A stretch of 64,000 nt of DNA, taken from contig OZ240221.1 of assembly GCA_965197675.1 (NCBI GenBank), positions 496,001-560,000 of the forward strand, read 5' to 3'. The DNA comes from G965197675 sp965197675 (GTDB lineage Bacteria > Chloroflexota > Dehalococcoidia > Plut-88900). A program made the translations under genes and the position numbers. The notes beneath the pieces are model-generated. The model was given only the letters and a program-made list of their open reading frames with translations. It did not search any database and was not told the DNA's origin. Below are positions 44,263-52,781 of this stretch, piece after piece (within the stretch, counting starts at the first letter, position 1; each line of letters opens with the position of its first letter).

Positions 44263-44805
44263 CTATAAAGGTGATTGGACGAGAATATCTTCGATGATAC
44301 TCGCCACCGACTTTGGTACCAATGCCCGCCAGTCCCCACCGTCGGTTATCCTCTGACGCACCTCGGTGGCCTCAATGCCCTTGGGGGCGCCGGCGTCTAA
44401 TATCTCAACTGTCCAGCCGTGGTCTCGTAGGCGGTCAGCCTTGGACTGCTCCCAATCGGAAAAGACTCGCAAGAACAGAGTTACCGATTCGGGTTCGGGC
44501 AGGTAGAAGGGCCACTTATTGGGGTTGTGAATGGGGAAGGGAACGAAGCTGAACTTCTCCAGGCAAACGCCCTCTTCTGATAGGGCGGCCCGTATCATAG
44601 ACATACGCTGGAAGAAGGTAAAGGGATTTGACTCTTTCAGGTGACGGTGGGAGCTGGACAGCTCCTCCTGGACCTCCCAGGGGTCTGGGTTGGTAATGCC
44701 GATGATGAGGTGGCAGCAACGGTTCAGGCCTTTCCTTACATAATCTAGATGGTCGTTGTGGAAAGGTTGGAACCTGCCGTGGACCATCCCGTAGCGCAAC
44801 CCCAC
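44263..44805 (-). CDS. Nucleotidyltransferase of the NMN adenylyltransferase type
   Basis: About 180 residues from a GTG at 44805; a longer reading to 44874 overlaps the upstream gene. The cytidylyltransferase-fold motif is GMVHGRFQPFHNDHLDYVRK, followed by the T/ISST-like C-terminal EATEVRQRITDGGDWRALVP. The fold transfers nucleotidyl groups; close groups are NMN adenylyltransferases (NadM) making NAD. The gene follows the 511-aa unknown with 7 bp between them, GGAGG lying in the end of the upstream gene. Confidence 0.8.
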   Translation of the reverse strand: MGLRYGMVHGRFQPFHNDHLDYVRKGLNRCCHLIIGITNPDPWEVQEELSSSHRHLKESNPFTFFQRMSMIRAALSEEGVCLEKFSFVPFPIHNPNKWPFYLPEPESVTLFLRVFSDWEQSKADRLRDHGWTVEILDAGAPKGIEATEVRQRITDGGDWRALVPKSVASIIEDILVQSPL

Positions 44806-44812
44806 CTGAGAG

Positions 44813-46348
44813 CTAGACCTCCAATAGCTGTCTAGTCGCCTGGTATACGCCTCTCTGTCTACCGCAGTACACAATCGCTGCTTCTTTTGCGGCGGCTACC
44901 AGATGTGCCCAGCGGAATGGCTCTCGAGTGGTGTAGAACTCATCTAATATGGCCTGATGTTGCTTGATGGAGTGCAACTCAGTGTAGTCGTCCTGCCACA
45001 CCAGCTTGCCAATGCGCTCGAACAGGGTCATGGGATTGTACCCCTTTTCGCAGTACTGCTTGGCCAGGTTGATGGTATCCTTGGCTCCATGTGGTGCACG
45101 GACCTCGTCCAGGCCGACCTCGGCCCAATCGGCTAGGGGTAGACCCTCGATGCTAGCTTGGATGGCGTCAAGTAACTCCTCCTGACTTCGACCGGGAAGC
45201 TTGGCCATCTCCTCGGCGCTTGGCTCCGAGTTCCATACCAGCATCTCTTCACTAATTATGCACTCCGGGCCGCTTATCCCTGTCATGAGAGCGAGGAGCT
45301 TATTCTTCAGGCTGACGCCCTCCATCTTTAACAGGTATCTTCGTGCATTTGAGCCAGTGTTGAGATGGGAATCCATGGGATTGCCATAGTTGGAGCGCAG
45401 GAACACAAGGCTGGCGCCGATGGACAGCGCTTCTCCCGCACCCTCCAGCGAGAGGCCTTTGGACAGGGCCTGAGCAATCTGCTCGGCTATCTCGGAGAAG
45501 TCTTCACGAGTGCCTATCTGGTGTGCTAGCTCGCCTATGGCATCCGTTTCTCGGTCACTGGTGTTGGCCGGGATGTCGATTTCCAGCAGTTTGTACTTTT
45601 CCAGCAACTCTTCGATCAGGCTGTACTGAAGGTTATCCCTCAGATCGTAGAGCGCGAAGGGTTCCCTTGACATATAGCGCACCACGGGGCGCATAAGAAC
45701 TGGGGCCCATTCCCAACCAAGGATGTCCAGTGCTCTGTAGGTGAACAAGGGATACAGGAAGTAGTGGTCATCGATATTATTCCTCGTCAAGGCTATTGGG
45801 AGAATTAGGTCTAGCACTTCGCCAGGCGATGTTTTATCGAGAAGCCATGAGCAGTATTGCTCGGCTGAGATGGGCTGCCTTATCTTCATGTTTCTGACGA
45901 AGGCCTCTTTGGTAGTGCTCAGTGCGTTCCTTTTGGTATCGGCGGGAGGCCTGTAGGTTACGTGATAGGCATAGGACTCATCATCCAAGCCATCTCGAGG
46001 AGCTATCTCAGGCATGATGTATGGCCCCATGCTGGGAGAGTTGACGTGATGGTTGCAAAGGGACACATGTTGAATAATGGGGATGTAGGCATTCTCGCCT
46101 TTGAAGCGGCGAGAGGTGTTGTAAACGCCATGTACGCCGCAAATGGGGTGAACTGGCCCACCGTGATGCTCAGGGGGGAGATCCGTTGAACGAACCACAG
46201 CCAAAGCCGCTGCCCTGATGAGATCGATGGGCTCTACTCCGCCGCGCAGTTTGCTCAGAGTCTCCTCTATTATGCTGTCTGGGGCCGTCTCCTCGACAAA
46301 CCTGACTAGGCTTTCTACTTCCTCTGGAAACTGGATGGGCTTGAACAT
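44813..46348 (-). CDS. Unrecognised conserved protein (511 aa)
   Basis: I do not recognise this family. It is soluble, largely helical and rich in His near the N-terminus (DLPPEHHGGPVHPICGVHGV then YNTSRRF, and VSLCNHHVNSPSMGPY), which could form a metal site. Middle segments include ALTRNNIDDHYFLYPLFTYR and SNYGNPMDSHLNTGSNARRY; the C-terminus has REPFRWAHLVAAAKEAAIVY. It is followed after 7 bp by the nucleotidyltransferase-like gene, so a linked role is possible. A questin-oxidase-like relationship came to mind but I cannot support it. Confidence 0.75.
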   Translation of the reverse strand: MFKPIQFPEEVESLVRFVEETAPDSIIEETLSKLRGGVEPIDLIRAAALAVVRSTDLPPEHHGGPVHPICGVHGVYNTSRRFKGENAYIPIIQHVSLCNHHVNSPSMGPYIMPEIAPRDGLDDESYAYHVTYRPPADTKRNALSTTKEAFVRNMKIRQPISAEQYCSWLLDKTSPGEVLDLILPIALTRNNIDDHYFLYPLFTYRALDILGWEWAPVLMRPVVRYMSREPFALYDLRDNLQYSLIEELLEKYKLLEIDIPANTSDRETDAIGELAHQIGTREDFSEIAEQIAQALSKGLSLEGAGEALSIGASLVFLRSNYGNPMDSHLNTGSNARRYLLKMEGVSLKNKLLALMTGISGPECIISEEMLVWNSEPSAEEMAKLPGRSQEELLDAIQASIEGLPLADWAEVGLDEVRAPHGAKDTINLAKQYCEKGYNPMTLFERIGKLVWQDDYTELHSIKQHQAILDEFYTTREPFRWAHLVAAAKEAAIVYCGRQRGVYQATRQLLEV

Positions 46349-46463
46349 TGCTCACCTCCTGCCTATCATCCCTTCACCACGTACGAATGAGTTGAACTTA
46401 CGGGTTACCCTCAAAAGCAAATGTAATATCGGGAACCGTAGTTGTCAAGGGTACTGGGTACCA

Positions 46464-48059
46464 TCACCAGCCTATGGCACAGCCGTCTTTGCGCGGCTCT
46501 GATCCTCCACGCAGCACTCCTGATTCCGGGTCTCTTTCGATGATCTGACCACCGCCAAAGAGTCCCCGCATTTCGGCCCCTACCTGAATGACAGTGTGTC
46601 CTCGTCGTCTCAATTCCTCTATCACCCCGGCGGAAAGCCCTTCCTCTACTGCCACACCAACTCCAGGCTGGACGCTAAACCTTAGCGCATCGAGGGCCTC
46701 TTGAGGAGGCAGGCCAAAATCTATCATGTTGACCAGCACCTGTAGGTGACCCTGGGGCTGCTGAAACCCACCCATTACTCCATAGGAGAGCCAAAGCCCA
46801 CCGTTACGGGTAGCCATACCCGGAATTATGGTGTGATAAGGCCTCTTCTCGGGCTCCAAGGCGTTGGGGTGACTGGGGTCTAGGGAGAATAGGGAGCCGC
46901 GGTTGTGCAGCACTATGCCGGTTTCGGGAACTACCAGCCCCGTCCCAAACCCTTCGTAAAGGCTGTTGATAAAGGAGCAGGCGTTACCCATCTTATCTAC
47001 GCAGGTTATGTAGGCTGTGTCAGAGCCTACCGCTACGGCGCCCGCTTGGGGCTTGACCAGGGCCTGATCATACCTGATAAGGGAGCGCCTCTCTCTAGCG
47101 TAGTCTTTGGAGAGCAGCCTGCTTACAGGTACCTCTACCTTGCCCGGGTCCGCTATATAGCTGAAGGCATCGGAAAACGCGAGGTGCATGGCTTCTATGA
47201 GGTGGTGGTAAGTGTCGGGTGTCTGAAACCCCATAGAAGGGATATCTATGCCCTCTACGATGTTGAGGGCCGAAAGGGCCGCCAGACCCTGTCCGTTGGG
47301 AGGACACTCCCAGCAGGTCACATCTTTGTAATCTGTGGATATGGGGTCCTCCCATGTGCTGCGATGCTTTGCCAAGTCCGATTTATCGAGCCACCCACCC
47401 CTCTCCTGGACGTATGCAGCTATCTTCCTGGCTAGTTTACCTCGGTAGAAGGCCTTGGCACCCCCTTTAGCTATAGTATTAAGGGTGCTGGCCAACTCGG
47501 GGAGCCTCATCACCTCGCCCTCTCGTGGTGCCCTACCATCGACCAATAGCTCAGCCCCTGAGGGATATTGGGATAGCTTGGGGACGTTGTCTTCCCATGA
47601 CCGGGCAATAACCTCAGAGACGACGAAGCCGTCCTGAGCGTACCGTATCGCTGGCTTGAGAAGGTTAGATAGCTTTTTGCTGCCGTGGGCCTTGAGGAGA
47701 GCCTGCCATCCATCTACTATGCCTGGCACCGTGATGGAGTAGGGACTATATGTGGATAGCTCCTCCAGGTCTTGCTTTTTCAGCTCTTCCAGTGAGGCTG
47801 CTTTGGGCGCCCTGCCACTGCCGTTTAAGGCATGTACTTTGCGGTCCTTGACCGACCAGATCAGGGCGAACATATCTCCACCCACTCCTGTGGACATAGG
47901 CTCTGTTACACAGAGAGCGGCCGAGATAGCTACAGCGGCATCTACAGCATTGCCACCGTCCTTCAAGACCTCCAGCCCAGCAACGGCAGCCTGGGTCTCA
48001 CTGGTAGCGACCATTCCGTTTATCGCCTGGACCGTGGGGCGTCGAGTGAAAAAGTGCAT
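46464..48059 (-). CDS. ggt: Gamma-glutamyltransferase
   Basis: 531 residues. The N-terminus is MVATSETQAAVAGLEVLKDG then GNAVDAAVA, with STGVGGDMF. The autoprocessing site is the Thr in VGSDTAYITCVDKMGNACSF, followed by INSLYEGFGTGLV. The later GGFQQPQGHLQVLVN belongs to the substrate pocket region. No signal peptide is evident, so it may act in the cytoplasm, as in related archaeal and Chloroflexota enzymes. It is downstream of the CMD gene cluster by 11 bp. Confidence 0.93.
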   Translation of the reverse strand: MHFFTRRPTVQAINGMVATSETQAAVAGLEVLKDGGNAVDAAVAISAALCVTEPMSTGVGGDMFALIWSVKDRKVHALNGSGRAPKAASLEELKKQDLEELSTYSPYSITVPGIVDGWQALLKAHGSKKLSNLLKPAIRYAQDGFVVSEVIARSWEDNVPKLSQYPSGAELLVDGRAPREGEVMRLPELASTLNTIAKGGAKAFYRGKLARKIAAYVQERGGWLDKSDLAKHRSTWEDPISTDYKDVTCWECPPNGQGLAALSALNIVEGIDIPSMGFQTPDTYHHLIEAMHLAFSDAFSYIADPGKVEVPVSRLLSKDYARERRSLIRYDQALVKPQAGAVAVGSDTAYITCVDKMGNACSFINSLYEGFGTGLVVPETGIVLHNRGSLFSLDPSHPNALEPEKRPYHTIIPGMATRNGGLWLSYGVMGGFQQPQGHLQVLVNMIDFGLPPQEALDALRFSVQPGVGVAVEEGLSAGVIEELRRRGHTVIQVGAEMRGLFGGGQIIERDPESGVLRGGSEPRKDGCAIGW

Positions 48060-48070
48060 GGCAGCCTTCT

Positions 48071-48451
48071 CTAGATCAGGCCTCTTTCTTCGAATACCTC
48101 TCTGGCGAGGCGTAGAGCGTTCAAAGACGCAGGAAGACCTCCGTAGAAGGCCAGATGGAAGAAAAGCTCCGATATTTCATCCTTGGTCCAGCCGTTGTTG
48201 AGCGCCCAGTCTATATGCCCTTTTAGCTGAGGTTCTCGGCCGAGGACTGCGAGGGCAGACATGGTGGCGAGGCTCCTTGTCTTCTTGTCCAGAGTAGAGC
48301 GGCCCCACACGTCGCCGAAGCAGGACTCCACCACGAACTCGTAGAGGCCGGGCACCAACTCATAGACGCCATCGCTAGGCTCCGGTTGTCCCTTGTTCAT
48401 AGATCTAATTACTGCGTCGCCTTGAGCGTACCTCTCTTCTGATGTAGGCAT
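48071..48451 (-). CDS. CMD-like protein, single domain, no active-site Cys pair
   Basis: 126 residues. The repeat-defining motifs are GDVWGRSTLDKKTRSLATMS then ALAVLGREPQLKGHIDWALN and NGWTKDEISELFFHLAFYGG. It resembles 4-carboxymuconolactone decarboxylase, but the CXXC of AhpD proteins is absent; the only Cys is near residue 40 (ESCFGDVWG). It is one of four related domains in a row. Confidence 0.9.
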   Translation of the reverse strand: MPTSEERYAQGDAVIRSMNKGQPEPSDGVYELVPGLYEFVVESCFGDVWGRSTLDKKTRSLATMSALAVLGREPQLKGHIDWALNNGWTKDEISELFFHLAFYGGLPASLNALRLAREVFEERGLI

Positions 48452-48471
48452 GATTCCTCCCTTATATAGGA

Positions 48472-49272
48472 CTATTTTAAAAGACCGCGCTCTTCGAATA
48501 CCTGTTGAGCTACACCCAAGGCATTCAACGAGGCGGGCAGGCCTCCGTAGAAAGCAAGATGGAAGAATAGCTCAGCTATTTCATCCTTGGTCCAGCCCAG
48601 ATTCAACGCAAAGTTGACGTGACTCTTAAGCTGTCTCTCCCGACCCAAGACAGTGAGGGCAGACATGGTGGCGACGCTCCTTATCTTCTTCTCCAGTGTC
48701 GGTCTCCCCCACACGTCGCCAAAGAGGCTGGCGGTAACCCAATCTCCCATGTCAGGAGCGATCTCATACTCGGGAAGTCCAGCTGCTTTCCTAGTGCCTG
48801 CGCTCAACTCTCGCATCACCTCTTCGCCGCGCTGCAATCGTTCTTCAGTAGTGCTCATCCCTACTTCACTTTTATAGACCTTTTTACTGCTCAGGAGCCC
48901 CTTTTCTTCGAACACCTCTCGGGCCACACTCAAGGCGTTCAGAGCAGCGGGAAGGCCCCCATAGAAGGCGAGATGGAAGAATAGCTCAGCTATCTCCTCC
49001 TTGGTCCAACCCAGGTTGAGGGCGTATTCGACGTGGAACTTCACTTGAGGCTCCCGACCCAATACTGTGAGAGCCGACATGGTGGCAATACTGCGTATCT
49101 TGGTCTCTAGCGTGGGTCTTCCCCACACATCACCGAAGAGGCTCGCCGTAACCCAGTCGCTCATACCAGGTACTAGCTCATACTCGGGCATGTCGTCAGA
49201 TTTCGGAGGCTCGCCGGTCAGCCTCTCCAACATCTCCATACCGCGTCGCATTCTGTCGTCGGCCGTGGTCAT
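48472..49272 (-). CDS. Two CMD-like domains fused in one protein
   Basis: 266 residues preceded by AGGAGG. Domains at about 1-130 and 142-266 are close copies, each with SLFGDVWGRPTLE, SALTVLGRE and NLGWTK(E/D)EIAELFFHLAFYG. The join reads LLSSKKVYKSEVGMSTTEERLQRG, and MSTTEERLQRG looks like the start of a formerly separate gene, so the fusion probably arose by loss of a stop codon. No Cys pair is present. The fused form could fold as a pseudo-dimer. Confidence 0.9.
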   Translation of the reverse strand: MTTADDRMRRGMEMLERLTGEPPKSDDMPEYELVPGMSDWVTASLFGDVWGRPTLETKIRSIATMSALTVLGREPQVKFHVEYALNLGWTKEEIAELFFHLAFYGGLPAALNALSVAREVFEEKGLLSSKKVYKSEVGMSTTEERLQRGEEVMRELSAGTRKAAGLPEYEIAPDMGDWVTASLFGDVWGRPTLEKKIRSVATMSALTVLGRERQLKSHVNFALNLGWTKDEIAELFFHLAFYGGLPASLNALGVAQQVFEERGLLK

Positions 49273-49299
49273 GATTCCTCCTAGCGGAAATTATCTTGG

Positions 49300-49686
49300 C
49301 TAATGCAAAAGACCTCTTTCTTGGAACACTTGTCTGGCAACACCCAAGGCGTTTATGGAAGCTGGCAAGCCTCCATAAAGAGACAAGTGGAAAAAGAGCT
49401 CGGAAATCTCCTCCTTAGTCCATCCAAGGTTCAAGGCGTTGCCGATGGGGCCTTTGAGCCGGCTCTCCCGACCCAGAACTACCAGCGCCGACATGGTTGC
49501 GATGCTTCTTACCTTCTTCTCTAGGGCTTGCCTTACCCATACTTCGCCGAAGAGGCTGGCAGTAACCCATTCCTTCATGCCTGGTACCAACTCGTATTCG
49601 GGAAGGTCGTCGACTCTTCTGGCTCCAGCGCTCAGATCATGTATTGTCTCCTCGCCGCGCTGAACCCTCTCTTGAGTTGTGGTCAT
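49300..49686 (-). CDS. CMD-like protein, first in the cluster
   Basis: 128 residues from the ATG at 49686 (MTTTQERVQRGEETIHDLSA), preceded by GAGAGGAG; an upstream TTG is less likely. It has SLFGEVWVRQALEKKVRSIA then TMSALVVLGRESRLKG and NLGWTKEEISELFFHLSLYG. It differs most from the others at the N-domain. A promoter lies just before it (49725-49753). Confidence 0.9.
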   Translation of the reverse strand: MTTTQERVQRGEETIHDLSAGARRVDDLPEYELVPGMKEWVTASLFGEVWVRQALEKKVRSIATMSALVVLGRESRLKGPIGNALNLGWTKEEISELFFHLSLYGGLPASINALGVARQVFQERGLLH

Positions 49687-49724
49687 GGCTCCTCTCAAAA
49701 AAGAGCTGTCTCGGAATGGGAATC

Positions 49725-49753
49725 ATTATAGGTCAGAAGAGTCTCAAGGTAAA
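49725..49753 (-). promoter_or_regulatory. Promoter of the CMD-ggt cluster
   Basis: On the minus strand: TTTACC (49753-49748), 17 bp, a perfect TATAAT (49730-49725). The start codon of the first CMD gene is about 40 bp further. The promoter lies right after an intrinsic terminator, separating this operon from the upstream RNA. Confidence 0.6.
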
Positions 49754-49781
49754 TAAAAGCCGACCATTTCGATGGGTCGGC
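49751..49781 (-). terminator. Intrinsic terminator of a minus-strand transcript
   Basis: On the minus strand GCCGACC (49781-49775) pairs with GGTCGGC (49765-49759), followed by TTTTATTT. It is a stem of seven GC-rich pairs with a U-tract. No protein gene lies directly upstream on this strand. Confidence 0.75.
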
Positions 49782-49992
49782 CGATTCTTGGTCTTTGGTA
49801 GACCTGGGCGGTTGACAGACAACGGGTCTGCTCGAACTCGTACTGCTTTCCTCAAGCGCCCTTCTTCCCCAGCGAGCGTGGAGCCCTGACTCATTTCTAC
49901 GGCTCCGCCTCTTCGACGCCGATGCCTCAGATCCCGGAATTCCCTGACACAGTCCGAAAATTGAACCAGGTTGACTATTGACACATCCAGAG
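49751..49992 (-). ncRNA. Candidate structured small RNA
   Basis: A minus-strand stretch of about 240 nt ends in the intrinsic terminator at 49751-49781. Within it are several short hairpins: GGTCT/AGACC, CAGAC/GTCTG, GGAGCC/GGCTCC and CGGC/GCCG pairings. An ORF across it runs into the terminator and is therefore unlikely to be coding. A possible TTGACT -35 element lies at 50029-50024, with no clear -10. I could not match it to tmRNA, RNase P RNA, SRP RNA or a known riboswitch. It may be a 6S-like or novel RNA. Confidence 0.4.
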
Positions 49993-49994
49993 GA

Positions 49995-50035
49995 TTAGTT
50001 TAGCCTGAGTGCTATTCTTAGTGAGTCAAGACTAA
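49995..50035 (+). promoter_or_regulatory. Possible DtxR/IdeR-type iron boxes
   Basis: TTAGTGAGTCAAGACTAA (50018-50035) is a TTAG-N10-CTAA inverted repeat. A second half-site-like TTAGTTTAGCCTGAGTGCT lies at 49995-50013, and two further ACTAA words follow by 50056. The pattern resembles the DtxR/IdeR consensus (TTAGGTTAGGCTAACCTAA). It sits upstream of an imelysin operon expected to respond to iron. Confidence 0.35.
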
Positions 50036-50200
50036 TAATACCAGTATAGACTAATCATATTACTATGTCTTCACTAGTTGTGTAGTTAGTCACAAGCTCA
50101 TTAATATATTGTCGGAGCGAATACAAACTAAGTGGGTGGCCTAACCACAATGTGTTCGCTTATGGATTCTGATCTGAAAGGAAAGCTAAGGAGGATAAGA

Positions 50201-51352
50201 ATGCTGAGAATAGCATTAGTGTTGCTGGTCATATCTGCCTTGGCCATCGCCGCGGCCTGCGGCGGGGGTGGAGGCAACGATGACCTCAAGGCCCAGGTAG
50301 TCGAGAATTACGCTGCCGGCGCCCACGCGTCTTATGCCCGCAGTCTAGCGTCCGCAAGAGCGATGGATGCCGCCATCGATAGCTTTCTGGCGGAATCGTC
50401 CCAGCACCGTCTAGACGCTGCCAAGTACGCCTGGCTCCTAGCTCGAGACGACTACGGAGTCACGGAGATATACCGCTTCTACGATGGCCCGATCGACAAC
50501 GAAGAGGACGGACCCGAGGGGCTCATCAATGCCTGGCCCCTGGATGAAGCCTACATCGACTACGTTGAAGGCGACCCAGGCGCCGGCATAATCAATAACC
50601 CCGAGGAGTTTCCCACCATTGACGCCGATCTGCTGGTGTCTCTCAACGAAGTAGGCGGTGAAGAGAACGTCTCCACCGGATGGCACGCCATAGAGTTCCT
50701 GCTATGGGGCCAGGACCTCAACTCCGACGGTCCGGGCTACCGCCCGATCGAAGACTACACGGTCAACCTCAACGCAGACCGCCGGGCTACCTACCTTCGT
50801 GTAGCTTCAGACGTCCTGCTGGGCCACTTGCAGGATATGGTCGACGCATGGGCCCCGGGCACCAACAACTACCGTGCGCAGTTCGTCTCCAAGGACTCCA
50901 ACGAGGCTCTCACCGACATCATCACCGGCATCGGTGAGATGAGTCGGGGCGAGCTTGCAGGTGAGCGCATGACGGTAGCCTACGAGGAGAGGTCGCAGGA
51001 AGACGAGCACTCCTGCTTCTCCGACAATACGACTGCCGACATCATTGCCAACTCTGTCGGCGTCCAGCGGGTCTACTTTGGAGAATACGGCGACGTCAGC
51101 GGTCCTGGCATCATGGACCTTATCGCCGCCGAAGACGAGGCTCTCGCCGAGAGCCTGGCGAACGAAATCAACCGTTCCGTCACCTTGGCAAGATCCATTC
51201 CTATTCCCTTCGACAGACACCTTGTCGAGGGCCTGGCAGATTCCGACCAGGGACGCAAGGCAGTCCTGGCAACCATAGTTGCTTTGGAAACCCAAACCGA
51301 CACAATCGTCCGGGCAGCCGAGGAAGTAGGAATCACAATCAGCGTAAGCTGA
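50201..51352 (+). CDS. Imelysin-family lipoprotein (M75), GxHxxE intact
   Basis: 383 residues from the ATG at 50201, which has AAGGAGG at ideal spacing; earlier in-frame starts at 50132-50162 are less likely. The signal peptide ends at lipobox IAAAC (Cys20). The hallmark GWHAIE is at residues 160-165 in a helical bundle. Imelysin proteins such as IrpA, ICMP and EfeO-like proteins function in iron uptake; protease activity is doubtful. It is the first gene of a four-gene operon. Confidence 0.9.
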   Translation: MLRIALVLLVISALAIAAACGGGGGNDDLKAQVVENYAAGAHASYARSLASARAMDAAIDSFLAESSQHRLDAAKYAWLLARDDYGVTEIYRFYDGPIDNEEDGPEGLINAWPLDEAYIDYVEGDPGAGIINNPEEFPTIDADLLVSLNEVGGEENVSTGWHAIEFLLWGQDLNSDGPGYRPIEDYTVNLNADRRATYLRVASDVLLGHLQDMVDAWAPGTNNYRAQFVSKDSNEALTDIITGIGEMSRGELAGERMTVAYEERSQEDEHSCFSDNTTADIIANSVGVQRVYFGEYGDVSGPGIMDLIAAEDEALAESLANEINRSVTLARSIPIPFDRHLVEGLADSDQGRKAVLATIVALETQTDTIVRAAEEVGITISVS

Positions 51353-51359
51353 ATATCGC

Positions 51360-52781
51360 ATGCACCATTTCGGGTTGGTGGTTAAGTCGTGGCCACGACC
51401 GCTGGTGGTAGCTCTGCTGGCGGTCGTGGTCTCGACTGCTGGTGCATGCGGGGATGAAGAAGCGGAAGTCGACCTGGATATGGTCTACAACGTCCTTCTA
51501 GGCGGAGAGACCACCGCCTTCAGCGAAGGCGTAAACGCTTTCGAGCTTTCAGCCCGCAACCTGACCAGCGAGCTCCGGCGCACTTTTGAAGTGGGCGACA
51601 GCTTCTTCAATCAGAACTGGGTTGCAGCGCCCTCCAGCACCGTGGCCAGGGACGGCCTTGGCCCCACCCACAACGCCCTATCCTGTTCGTCGTGCCATAG
51701 CCACGACGGCAGGGGAAAGCCCCCTGACGGCCCGGATGACCCGGAGCGGGGGGTGCTTGTCCGGTTCAGTGTCCCCGGCCCCGACGGCCCCACAGACGAT
51801 CCAATATATGGAGACCAGTTGCAGGACAGGGCCATTCTCCTCGTTCCACCCGAGGGTCGTTTGTTAATCGTGTACGAAGAAGTCCCGGGAATGTACCCAG
51901 ACGGCACGGAATACAGCCTCCGCTATCCGGTCTACAGTTTCGAAGACCTTGCATTCGGCCCCTTACACTCGGAGATCATGACATCGCCGCGTGTAGCGCC
52001 TGCTCTTATAGGAATGGGGCTCCTGGAAGCCATCCCGGATGAGGACATACTCGCGCTCGCAGACCCCGACGACGCTGACGACGACGGCATCTCCGGACAC
52101 CCCAACTACGTATGGGACATTCGCAGGCGAGAGACGGTCCTCGGGCGGTTCGGCTGGAAGGCAGGGCAGCCCACCCTGGAGCAGCAGGCGGCAGGCGCAT
52201 TCCTTGGAGACATCGGCATCACTTCCAGCCTATTTCCAGATGAGAACTGTTCGCCCAGCCAGGAAGCCTGCCTCCAAGCCCCTAATGGTGGAGAGCCCGA
52301 GATACCCGACGAACGTTTGCAAAAGGTCGCCATTTACCTGCAGACCTTGGCCGTCCCTGCCATGCGCAATGTCGAAGATGAAACCGTGCAACAAGGCGCC
52401 AGGTTGTTTGTACAGTCACAGTGCGCCGCTTGCCATACTACTCGTCACGTGACCGGAGACACGCATCCTGTCGAGCCCCTTCGCAGCCAGGTAATATTCC
52501 CTTTCACTGACCTCCTATTGCATGATATGGGTCCGGGCCTTGCCGACAACCGCCCCGATGGCCAGGCTTCCGGCACCGAATGGCGGACTCCTCCCCTGTG
52601 GGGCATCGGATTGGTAGAGACCGTGAACGGACACACAATGTTTCTGCACGATGGCCGCGCCCGAAGCTTGGAGGAGGCCATTCTCTGGCACGGCGGCGAG
52701 GCTGCCGGGTCCCGTGGCCTCTTCATGAGCCTGACCGCAGAAGAACGTGAAGCGCTCATCAAGTTCCTGGAGTCACTGTAA
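51360..52781 (+). CDS. Di-heme oxidoreductase-like lipoprotein (DHOR / DUF1111)
   Basis: 473 residues with a signal peptide and lipobox STAGAC. Two CXXCH heme sites are present: LSCSSCHSHDG (about 102-107) and QCAACHTTRH (about 358-363). The conserved DHOR segments FNQNWVAAPSS, RFGWKAGQPTL, and TPPLWGIGLVE with FLHDGRARSLEEAILWHGGE are present. It is a predicted periplasmic or surface redox protein, known to co-occur with imelysin genes. It starts 7 bp after the upstream gene. Confidence 0.93.
   Translation: MHHFGLVVKSWPRPLVVALLAVVVSTAGACGDEEAEVDLDMVYNVLLGGETTAFSEGVNAFELSARNLTSELRRTFEVGDSFFNQNWVAAPSSTVARDGLGPTHNALSCSSCHSHDGRGKPPDGPDDPERGVLVRFSVPGPDGPTDDPIYGDQLQDRAILLVPPEGRLLIVYEEVPGMYPDGTEYSLRYPVYSFEDLAFGPLHSEIMTSPRVAPALIGMGLLEAIPDEDILALADPDDADDDGISGHPNYVWDIRRRETVLGRFGWKAGQPTLEQQAAGAFLGDIGITSSLFPDENCSPSQEACLQAPNGGEPEIPDERLQKVAIYLQTLAVPAMRNVEDETVQQGARLFVQSQCAACHTTRHVTGDTHPVEPLRSQVIFPFTDLLLHDMGPGLADNRPDGQASGTEWRTPPLWGIGLVETVNGHTMFLHDGRARSLEEAILWHGGEAAGSRGLFMSLTAEEREALIKFLESL

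Noticed and set aside
49733..49984. An 83-codon minus-strand frame rich in Arg
   Set aside because: It runs through an intrinsic terminator and the downstream promoter; the region is better explained as a non-coding RNA.
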